From NCBI GenBank assembly GCA_037043015.1, contig CM073321.1:24937510-25001509 (forward strand): a DNA stretch of 64,000 nt. Reading direction: 5' to 3'. A program made the position numbers and the translations under genes. The notes beneath the pieces were generated by a model. It saw nothing but the letters and a program-made list of their open reading frames with translations, was not told the origin of the DNA and ran no database searches. Shown in pieces: positions 25,480-34,000 of the stretch (its first letter is position 1; each line of letters opens with the position of its first letter). This DNA is from Bryum argenteum. Taxonomy: Eukaryota > Streptophyta > Bryopsida > Bryales > Bryaceae.

Positions 25480-26017
25480 GGGAAAGAAGTGCGACAAAAA
25501 GTACAAAGTGGCCGGGCTGAGATTGGCCAGTGGGCCGGATCGGAACTAAGGGATGGAAAGCAGAAGACGGAAGGCAGGGACGCAAGAAGACAAAAGGCGC
25601 AGAAAGCGAGGAGGCAGGTGACGACAAGGGCGGACGGGTGGCCTTTTATAGAGGGAGCCGGAGTTAAGTCCGACCATCATGACTTGTTCCGCCGCCATCA
25701 TTGCCATCTCCGTACGGAGTCGCCTTATGGATTTCTCGCCATTATTAAATTCTTTGCCACTCCGTCCTTCAGCCGCCGTAATAACTTCCATTCCGGCCTC
25801 TGACAGCACGTCCTAGTCGTACGGTGACAGAGTACGGATTCGCGAATCCGTCCTTATTAACACAAATTAGATTTTAACTATAACACTTATTTGTAAAAAT
25901 GTAATTGCCTTATAGTATACGGCCTAGCACATTCATAGGTCGGATTCTAGACTCTATACTTATTCTTAATGCGCATTAGAACTTAATGGCCAAAAATCGA
26001 AAAAAAAGGGTCCGACA

Positions 26018-27390
26018 GCAGGTCCTCGCCGTTTGCAGCTCCCCCCGCCCATTTGCGCCGATCGTCGCCGTCTTCGTGCTGCTATTCATTGTCGCATTCT
26101 TATCGCGTCGCCCTCGTCTCGCCGTTTGCGCTCCTGCTCGTCGCGGTCCTGTTCTTCCGCAGTTGCTGCGCGCTGCTCCTGCTCGATCGACGTCGTCCTC
26201 CTCGTTGGCGCGCTCCTTCGCGCGCCTCCTCCGCTCTTGTTTTCTACTGCTGCGCTTGAGCTGGGATTCCTGCATTCAAGTTTTATCTTCGCATTTTCGA
26301 GTTTCCGCTTGAGCTAGGGTTTTCGCATTCAGCTTTTCGATTAGGTCGTGCTGTGTTTTTAACCCTGATTTGCGGCTAGGGTCTCTGCGCTTTCGGACTG
26401 CCCTAGCGCTTGTTTGTGCTCTCTCCATTCTATTCAGGTATGCAATTTCCATACACGATTGCAATTTGTTACGCAGTTGCATTTCAATTTGATGTTGCAT
26501 TTTGCGACCTCTCCGCTCGATTGATTTTCCATAACTAGAATAACATTGTGCATTTAGGTCGATGGGTGTGCATTTAGGTCGTAAAATCAGGAATATCCTA
26601 TTTCACGAGCTAAATGCACATCTTTTAGGTCGCAAAAACTGGTATCTCCAATTTCACAAGCTGAACGCACAGCTTTTAGATAGCTGCCTGCTAAACGCAC
26701 ACTTTTTAGGTAGCTGCCTCCTAAACGCACAGCTCTCATGTAGCTGCCTGCTTAACCCACTGCTTTTAGGTAGCTGCTTTCTAAACGCACAGCTTTAAAG
26801 TAGCTGCTTGCTAAACGCACACCTTTGATGTAGCTGCTTTCTAAACGAACTGCTTTTAGGTAGCACCCTGCTAAATGCACATTTTTTAGGTAGCTGCCTC
26901 CTTAACGCACAGATGTTAGGTACATGCCTTCTCAATGCATATCTTCTAGGTAGCTGCTTGCTAAACACACATCTTTTAGGTAGCAGCGTGCTAAACCCTC
27001 ATTTTTTAGGTAGCTCCCTGCTAAATGCACACTTTTTAGGGAGCTGCCCCCTGATCGCACACCTCTTACGTAGCTGCCTCCTTAACACACTGCTGTTAGA
27101 TAGCATCCTGCTAAATGCACATTTTTTAGGTAGATGCCTTTTTAACGCACATCTTTGACGTAGGTGCCTACTAAACACACCACTTTTAGGTAGATGCCTG
27201 CTAAACGCACATCTTTTAGGTAGCTGCCTGCTAAACGCACATCTTTTAGGTAGCTGCCTGCTAAACGCACATCTTTTAGGTAGTCGCTAAACGCACACAT
27301 CTTTTAGGTAGCTGCCTCCAAAACGCACATCTGTTAGGTAGATGCCTAATACCGCTTAGCTTTTAGGTAGCTGCTTGCTAAACGCACAGT
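26018..27390 (+). repeat. Element X terminal inverted repeat, right copy, inner part
   Basis: Resumes after the LTR-type insertion with CTCGCCGTTTGCAG and a GC-rich leader. It then has CTAGGG and GTGCTCTCTCC..CAGGTATGCAATTTCCATACACG, GCGACCTCTCCGC, a pair of GTGCATTTAGGTCG motifs, AATATCCTATTTCACGAGCT, and the ~31-bp array. The same order occurs in reverse complement at 2780-1690, with clear base-level similarity. Confidence 0.78.
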
Positions 27391-27408
27391 TATTGCGGTG
27401 AATTGCAG
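26438..27408 (+). other. Inferred 5'UTR intron of gene B
   Basis: Donor TATTCAG|GTATGC at 26438 and acceptor GAATTGCAG ending at 27408, two bases before the ATG at 27411. Its position and donor context mirror the leader intron proposed for gene A. Almost all of it is the tandem array. Inference from splice signals. Confidence 0.5.
26553..27388 (+). repeat. Degenerate ~31-bp tandem array (right copy)
   Basis: About 27 units close to TTTTAGGTAGCTGCC + TGCTAAACGCACATC. The last few (27190-27290) are nearly identical while the earlier ones have drifted. Each unit holds TTTAG..CTAAA spaced as in the 21-base palindromes found elsewhere in element X. Inverted relative to the 1690-2612 array. Confidence 0.92.
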
Positions 27409-29005
27409 ACATGGCTCGCACCAAGCAGACTGCTACAATTGTTCCCGCTCCCGCTGAGAGGGACATCCGTTCTGGGAGTCAGGATGAACCTCTTGACAAT
27501 CAAGTATGAATTTTTCTTGTACTTTCATGGTTTGTTTTTTAAATTCTGAATTCATATCCAGTACATGCATTTCGAGCTAATTCTCGTTGCTTCTTTTTAA
27601 TCAGGTACCGTTTGACTTGAGTACTATTGAAGGATACCTGGAGCCCCTAGTTGTCGAGACCACAGATGTCCTTGCCTCTGCTGTCGCGGACGTCGAGCAA
27701 TACGGCATGTTGTGGACTCCTAAGCCGAATTCCATTGTGTCGTGGTCCTTGTATCCGAAGGAGAAAGGAATTTTCCACCTATTTCAACAGTCTGGAACTA
27801 ATCCAGCCCATCTCCCATTCTGCAACAACACTTTCATATACTCGGTCAACTATGAGGAGTGACACCTTTTAATCACGCTTAAGGTGACCTACGTTCGTGG
27901 ATTCGTCTTCACCATCGTCTTTCCTACGAATGAAGTGCGATACTCGCACAACACTATCAAGGGCTACATGGTGGGGAAGACGGAGGCGGGACTCGTAGAC
28001 CACATCGTGGGTGGCATACTGAATGTTAGCTCTCCGAAGAAATTCGTGCAGACCTAACAGCAGTATTGCATGCATATCTGGAGTGCGCTGAACGACTACG
28101 AGAGAAGCAAGGCGAAAGACAAAGCACCCGCAAAGAAGGCACTCATGCCTGCTTTTGAGGAGGGTATCGGGTCAGGAACAGCGCGGTCCGGTATGGCCTC
28201 CATTGAGGTAACTCCTACGCCTTCGCGGAAACGCCGCAACTCGAACCCCTCACCAGTTAAGCAGGCCAAGAGAATCAAGAGTAATTTGGGAGGCAGTACA
28301 ATTACGTACATAAATCCTTCAATCAAGCATGCCACAACCGAGAAGGACATCGACTATGAAGCAGCAAGTAAGACTCTGAAGGACTTTTGGGAAAAGTGCG
28401 AGCCTTGTTACGTTTTTGGCAAGGACTCGGCTCCTGTCAACGTAGACATCGATCTCCTCGAGAAAGGCGATGCGCGGTTCATCGTCCAAAGCTTGAGCCC
28501 GCTAGAGTTGTCCATTACAGGAATATCTTGACGAATTTGATCGATTTGAATTCAAGGCAGACCATCATCATCATGCCCATCATCACTGTGGCTCCTACGA
28601 CTTGGGACTGGAATGCACTACTCGAGTCAAAGTGCAACTTCCGTGTGATCGATGGGCAGCATCACGTCGAAGCTGCGAAGGAGCTTATCAAGGAGGCTAG
28701 AATCTCCCCCGATAAGATTACCGCCTTGAAGACTTGGCGGGCGCATATTGTTTGGCATTCAGACGCGAAGATGATCATGGACGTGTCTATCATGGCGAAC
28801 AAGACCAACAACGCGGGAACATTCACACAATCGTGGGCCACAAACATATTGGTCGCGAGAAGTGTTTGGATAGAATATGGGTCGTTCAAGAAGTGTGGTG
28901 CAAAACCCAAGTCTGGTCGGGAAACAATCGAGCAAGCTATCGCTCAATTGAACTATGAGGTAAGTCCTGCATTTTCTGTTAATTTCATCTGCTTGATTTG
29001 TGGCG

Positions 29006-29116
29006 TTTAGGTCGACACGACCTAAATTTCAGGTGTTTAGCTCGATGCGAGCTAAATTCTATGCGTTTAGCTTGACTCGACCTAAATTCTGTGCGTTTAG
29101 CAAGACTCGAGCTAAA
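29006..29116 (+). repeat. Four 21-base palindromes at exact 30-bp spacing in gene B intron 2
   Basis: At 29006-29026, 29036-29056, 29066-29086 and 29096-29116. The first is TTTAGGTCG / ACA / CGACCTAAA. The second is TTTAGCTCG / ATG / CGAGCTAAA: the arm change G>C is matched by C>G in the other arm. The third and fourth are imperfect. Similar 21-base units lie at 47658-47678, 48454-48474 and 49988-50008. Confidence 0.9.
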
Positions 29117-29270
29117 TGATCATCCCGTCATGTTCTTGAATTGATGTCGCTCTTTCTTCTTCAGGATTTTGAAGAGGCCATGGTCAAACGCTTCATGAAT
29201 ATCAACACGAAATCCCTCGACAAGATCTTGAAGCCAGCGGACCTCGTCAACGAATTAGAAATCATCACCG

Positions 29271-29278
29271 CTTTTGAG
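29271..29278 (+). repeat. hAT target-site duplication, left
   Basis: CTTTTGAG, against CTTCTGAG at 46405-46412 on the other side: 8 bp with one mismatch. Eight-base duplications are the hAT hallmark. Dropping one copy plus the element leaves gene B in frame (ACC GCT TTT GAG GAG GTA TAC). Confidence 0.92.
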
Positions 29279-29362
29279 CAGGGATGTCAATCCGGACGTC
29301 TTTTGGGTTTTTTTGGTCGGACGGACGTCCGTCCAGGACCGTCCGAACGTCCGTCCGGGGGG
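29279..29362 (+). repeat. hAT left terminal/subterminal region
   Basis: CAGGGATGTCA terminus followed by palindromic GGACGTCC-type motifs (GGACGGACGTCCGTCC). The right end (46321-46404) has the same motif type in inverted orientation. hAT transposases bind subterminal motifs of this general kind. Confidence 0.88.
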
Positions 29363-29461
29363 TAAATCGGGATTACTATGCATGTAGTAAATTTTTTAAC
29401 CGTCAGATCGTATTGAAAATCGCATCGTAGCCGTTCAAATATTGTTGTGAGTGTAGGTGAT

Positions 29462-29951
29462 TACCGTTGGATTCAATCGGGCGGCCCAGGACCGTCCGAT
29501 TGGCCTTGCCGACCGACCGGTCGACGCCGTCGGATCGGTAGTAGCCGACGGATCGGTCGCTTGATCGGACACCGGCCGTCCGATCGGTCGCGGTTTCGGT
29601 CGGCCGTCGGATCGGCCCCGGTCGGCGTCGGCCGTCCGATCGGTCGCGGTCGGCGTCGGCCGACCGATCGGCCATGATCTCCGTCGGCCGTCCGATCCGC
29701 CGCGACCGGCCGGTCGGCGCCGGCCGTCCGTCGGCGGTCGGCGCGCCGCGATCGGTCGGGTCGGGCGGGCCGATCGGTCGGGCGGTCGGCGCCGGCCGTC
29801 CGATCGGCGCCGGCCGTCCTCGGTCGGTCGGTCGGCATGGCTGGCCGATCGGGTCGCGCCCGGTCGGCGCCGCCGTCGTCGGTCGGGCCGGTCGGCCATC
29901 GGCCGTCCGATCTAGGTCGCCGGTCGGCCATGCGACCGCGGCCTATATAAG
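29462..29951 (+). promoter_or_regulatory. CGGTCGG-rich block 1 with TATA box, upstream of kinase-like gene
   Basis: About 480 bp composed largely of GGTCGGTCGG, GGCCGTCCGATCGG and GCCGGTCGGC motifs, ending at a TATATAAGG box (29944-29952) about 170 bp before the ATG at 30117. Long open frames on both strands here are low-complexity artefacts of the repeats. Confidence 0.6.
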
Positions 29952-30116
29952 GCCGACCGGTCCTCCACTCTCCTCACTTCTTTCCTTCGTTATCAGGGTG
30001 CGGAGTAGCTGTAGGTTGGAAATTTTTTTAATTTTCATCCACTGGCTCCTTATCCTGCGGAGGGAAGAAGTCTTTTCGTTTGTAAGGGGGGAGATTTTGC
30101 TTTTTTTTTCACAAAG

Positions 30117-31528
30117 ATGCCCAAACATAGGGTTGGGGGTTGTGGGGGGAATCGAGGCCGGAGACCAAGGGTTGTTAGACATTTGGAGAAGTGGGAGCAC
30201 CCATCCAATAAGTGCAAGAACTTTCTTCGGGAGAATGTAATCGTGTGATTTTATGAGGCTAATAGTCTTCCACGTTTGTTTAGCAAATACGTGAGATACA
30301 AAGAGGAAGTTGTGGCCAAATTCAAGGAGGACATGATGGACCTCATGATGGAAGCGCTCCAAGATCCGGTGTGGAGAACGGAGACCGATAAGCGTGGTTT
30401 TACGGACTGAATGGAGGATAGATTAATTGATGCTCTTTGGAATGCTGTCGACATATTGAAGAGGTATGAGAGAACCACTCGAGCGGGTGATGAGGAGTTC
30501 AGGGATGTGGTATTGAGGACGGAGGCTTTTCAAGAAGTGATGAGGCCGTATTCCAATAATAAAAACCGGGTTGGTTCCATAGGATGGTGGCGCACGGAAC
30601 AAGGAAGGTTAATGGAGCTGGTTCGTACGAATAATTTGGTAGTAATTCCTATGACGGCCCGTATCATCGAGCTTGAGAAGAGGACTCTAAGGGGAGGATA
30701 CGGCACAATTTCCAAAGTTCACATAAGAGGGGTTGTGGGTATTGAAGAGTTTTGGGAATTTCTTTGCAAAGACTCCCATCCATCTTTGTGACACGACCGA
30801 GACTTCGCCAAGGTGGAGCATCGAATGAGGCGCTTCTTTGTGAGGATACAACATCCGGTGTTATTCGTTTTATAGCCATTCATGCAAATAAATTCCAAGG
30901 CTATACGTATTGGTGGAATGGCGGCACGATTCGATCGATGTTGGCCCTTGATGCAAGATATGGAGATGATGTTCATGGAGAGATCGGACTCTCACCTCAT
31001 TCGATGATGAGCTTATTCGAGCTTGGCGGTTGGTTCGGTTCCGCAAAAAACGAACGAGCTTGCTTGGGCTTTAGTGCATATCATGTGTGAAGTCCACCGG
31101 TTGAACTACCTCCACAACGATGTGTCTCGGACAACATACTTCTTCACTTCCCTCAAGATGAATCACGGGTGTATATTGGAGTATGTGATTGGGGGCTAAC
31201 TACGAGCATGGATGATAAAATGAGGTCCTTGTATACGTTCACAAAACCCCAAGAGCGAATTGATACTCTACAAGCACGATATTGGGTAGATCCTCGGGTG
31301 GCGTACTTGTACAAACGGAGTGATGACATTCACATTATTCCCCTTCTTGATTGCGCTTCGGAGGAGTTTGCTACGGCACGAATAGCACAACGCATCCTCA
31401 AGAAGAGCATGTCGAAGGCCTACGAGAATTGCCAAAGTACAACGGGGGGCGACCGGTGGTGCAATCAAGACTTGGCAAATGCTTTTGACCAATACTTGGA
31501 GATGGTGGCGATGCAAAGTATACGTTGA
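30117..31528 (+). pseudogene. Kinase-like gene with HND and DWG motifs, broken
   Basis: The start at 30117 (MPKHRVGGCGGNRG) follows the TATA box at 29944. Then come a helical-looking region, a glycine-loop-like 'GGYGTISKV' (about 30690-30720), 'YTYWWNGGTIRSM' (about 30905), 'LNYLHNDVS' (about 31095), read as the catalytic-loop equivalent HND, and 'YIGVCDWGL' (about 31170), read as the DFG-equivalent DWG. Next is 'RYWVDPRVAYL', like the APE region. I recall this divergent kinase-like family from bryophytes. Lesions: TGA codons near 30246, 30408 and 30789 (each fits CGA>TGA) and frame changes between about 30840 and 31170. Likely dead. Activity of even an intact version is doubtful, since no clear lysine of the ATP site is seen. 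Confidence 0.65.
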
Positions 31529-32319
31529 CCCACGTTGTCAACCGCTTCATGGAATCATTCCATTGGCGGTGCCAAATGATCATTATCGCACCAAGTATGA
31601 TTAGCAAATTAGTTATGCGCATTTCTTTTAGTTCTTGCGGCTTTATTAGATTTTTAGATTCTTCATTGAAGTTCGATGTAGATGTAGGCAAATTTTTGTA
31701 GTAAAATGTATTACATGCCTTCTATATGTATCGGCTTCAAGTACATTCTTGTTTATATATACCTTGCACTGATTCTAATGAATGACTTCTTCTCCATTGT
31801 TTGTTATTTTATTTTATTACTTCTTACCTTCAATAGAAATATCTCCAAATCTTCATGAACAATATTTGAGAATGTATAATGAATTGTGGAACTTCTTCAT
31901 TACATCAACCTTGCGTAGTTGCGATATTAATAGTTTTTCCGAAGTCAGCTAAAGCATAATATGACTTCTCTTACATATGCTTTTTTTTGAATGAATTGAT
32001 GAACATATTATATGTTAGGTGAGAGTGTGAGACTGTGAAAAAAGGCTTAAAGCCAAACAGAAGAAATTATTACCACCAAGTGAACTTATAGTATAAAATA
32101 CAAAGACATCGCCATAAAATCCTTGAAATAACAAATTACATAGTATATTAATATACAACGATATAGTCCGATATTGGATAATCCATTCATAAACAAAATA
32201 TGGATTTCTGTATCCTCAAAATTGGCCCCTAGCAAGGCGATAATGGTGTAGACATTATCCGTTGCCAAAAACTACATAACCTTCACTACAATGACACTAT
32301 GTATGATGATTTGTCATTC
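31529..32319. other. Gap without recognised gene
   Basis: AT-rich tail after the kinase-like gene, running to the end of the minus-strand CKKYVKMY gene. Probably the two 3' ends facing each other. Nothing else recognised. Confidence 0.6.
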
Positions 32320-33575
32320 TTAATCCGATTCTTCATCATCGTGTTTACGACTTGGCCTTGTGCCGTAAGAAGGTGGTCCTCGAGAAGATTCTCCAAACAA
32401 GTACGTTTGCCTAAAGTTTCTTTCGGCTTCAAGCTGTTCAATGTATTCCTGCTGACTTAGAAGTGTGGCTTGTTGCAGATCTTGTTGGTACCTCGCCTCT
32501 TCATCATCCGGAGATAGATAAGGTGCTGAAGGCAGGTCGTTACTTCCGTATGCATTCTGACCATATCCATAATTTGTGTAGCCAACAATGTCTCGATCTT
32601 CTATCATATTGACCTCCATACTCGTATGTTTCCTTGGTGTGATGGCCTACGGTACTCGGGACTTCGAATGTTGTACCGTATTGGTTCCCACGATTGTATG
32701 GGTTTATAGGATGAGTTGGGCTTGAGTTGCATTGAGCATTGGATCCGCTACCCTGCTCACCTCCTAAACCATGTGTACCTCCTGTATACATTGGAGATGG
32801 GTAGTTCGAACTAGATCCACCTCTACCGTACTCGCGTTCGGCTCCGTACGTGTTTTCTTGATGAGGTGGCATATAACTCACCGAGTCTTGAATTGGTGGT
32901 TTCCATGGTAATACCCCTCACTTCTGTGCCAAAGGATATCGGTGCTTGACGATCGTCATGGTTTGAGTCTTGCTGAGTGCCCCCATATGCCCTTGGAGTT
33001 CCATGTTGTTGAAGTTGGGCATCCATATCAGCTGAACGTTCTGAATACGTAGTATAACAATCGCTTGGTCCCATCCAATTTGTGGGAATGAATCGGTTGC
33101 TGCGATCCAATAAATGCACGTTCAAACCTATCACAGTGGTCCAGTCAATGTCCTTGTGCAGGACTATTTCAGCCCACACCATGGCCATGGTAGAATACAA
33201 CATCAATTCTGGCCTTGTGTTCTTGATTCCACCTGCAATTGTGACTTCGTGATATCTGTGCGCAAAATGGTCGCTCTTGCAACTCTTCACTGGGCCTTCA
33301 CGACGAGGACCATATTTCTCTGCTTTGTGCCGCGGCCATAACTTCATGATGTGGTACATCTTCACGTACTTCTTGCACATGGTGCAATTCCAAATGTCCG
33401 CCCTCTCCTCTCGCCAACCCGGCTCTGCAACACAATTTGGGTCACTCCATGCTTCCCAATCCATTTTTGGAGGGTCGCCCTTTGGTCGTGGAGACTTGGC
33501 CTCGCCCCTCGAACGTGAAAACTTCGGGCGCCATTTCAGCGACAAGTATGCGCGGTGTGGGCGTGGGTGACCCAC
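32320..33575 (-). pseudogene. CKKYVKMY-domain gene, copy 1 (broken)
   Basis: The minus-strand frame starts MGHPRPHRAYLSLKW at 33575. It holds 'WNCTMCKKYVKMYHIMKLWPR', then 'SCKSDHFAHRYHEV..RPELMLYSTMAMVWAEIVLHKDIDWTTV', and ends in a Gly/Tyr/Ser-rich tail with a charged QLEAERNFRQ stretch, closing DDEESD. The Cys/Lys/Tyr block and the DHF..H pair also occur in the plus-strand gene at 39.36-39.62 kb, so the two are paralogues; a small zinc-binding fold is possible. Frame changes lie near 32.9 kb and 32.6 kb. A TATA-like ATAAATA (33671-33677) and a GC-rich block lie upstream. No function is known to me. Confidence 0.55.
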
Positions 33576-33670
33576 GCGGACTCGAGTAACACGATCGATG
33601 CGGCTTTAAAAAAAGCCGCAACGCACGGCAAACTCGTTCACTGCGAGTGAGGACAATGAGCCCCTCCTCC

Positions 33671-34000
33671 TATTTATGCCGACCAGGATCGGACGCCATT
33701 GGCCGGTAGCATTGGCCGTCCGATCCCGGCCGGCGACCGCCAAGATCTGACCGTCGGGTCGCCGACGTCCGATCGGTCGATCGGGGCCGCCGATCTGGCC
33801 GACCGATCCGGCCCGGCCGGCGACCGGCGGCCGGCGGCCGGGCCGGAGACCGACGACCGGGCGCGAGACCGACGGCCGGTAGGGCGGCGGCGGCGACGGG
33901 CCGAGACCGACGACCGTAGGGCGACCGGCGACCGGGCCGGAGACCGACGACCGGGCCGGCGACCGACCACGTCCCCGGCGGCGACCGGTCGGTCGCTCCT
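33671..34000 (-). promoter_or_regulatory. CGGTCGG-rich block 2 with TATA-like box, upstream of the minus-strand gene
   Basis: GC-rich GACCGGCGACCGGGC-type repeats. On the minus strand they lead to ATAAATA at 33677-33671, about 100 bp upstream of the start at 33575. Same arrangement as blocks 1, 4 and 5. Confidence 0.58.

Larger units (their letters stand above)
11689..26017 (-). mobile_element. Outer LTR-type element (about 3.45 kb of its own, plus nested insert)
   Basis: It starts TGTCGGA and ends TCCGACA, and is flanked by the 5-bp duplication GCAGG (11684-11688 and 26018-26022). Its own sequence is 11689-12160 plus 23040-26017. TG..CA ends with a 5-bp duplication point to LTR-retrotransposon integration. 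I see no second LTR, so it may be a long solo LTR or a non-autonomous relative. In minus orientation it has a TATAAAAGG promoter near 25650, a coding region (25.48-23.57 kb), and AATAAA near its far end. It interrupts the element X terminus. A fossil; it looks broken. Confidence 0.7.
27411..29278 (+). pseudogene. Gene B, N-terminal part: histone H3-tail mimic with ParB-like segment
   Basis: Exon 1 is 27411-27503 and begins MARTKQTATIVPAPAERD; its first eight residues are those of histone H3. Intron 27504-27604 (GT..AG, phase 0). Exon 2 is 27605-28959; intron 28960-29164; exon 3 starts at 29165 and is cut at 29278 by the hAT element. Exon 2 includes a basic stretch (SRKRRNSNPSPVKQAKRIK), like a nuclear-localisation signal, and near 28640-28690 'CNFRVIDGQHHVEAAKELI', recalling the IDGQH motif of ParB/sulfiredoxin-like folds. 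Lesions: in-frame TGA at 27860, TAA at 28055, and a one-base frame change near 28515; the stops fit CGA>TGA and CAA>TAA. The start is chosen because it follows a plausible acceptor and gives the H3 match. Function unknown; the H3 match suggests a chromatin role (inference). Confidence 0.72.

Noticed and set aside
26562-27158. Frames with LLNAHFLGSC-like peptide repeats
   Set aside because: Direct translation of the ~31-bp array; a 31-base period cannot hold one frame and no start context supports it.
26553-27388. CRISPR-like repeat array
   Set aside because: No constant repeat with unique spacers; whole units are repeated and drift together, and the setting is a plant nucleus.
29435-29931. 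Arg/Asp/Pro-rich frames on both strands
   Set aside because: Translation of CGGTCGG repeats in all frames; better read as an upstream module of the next gene.
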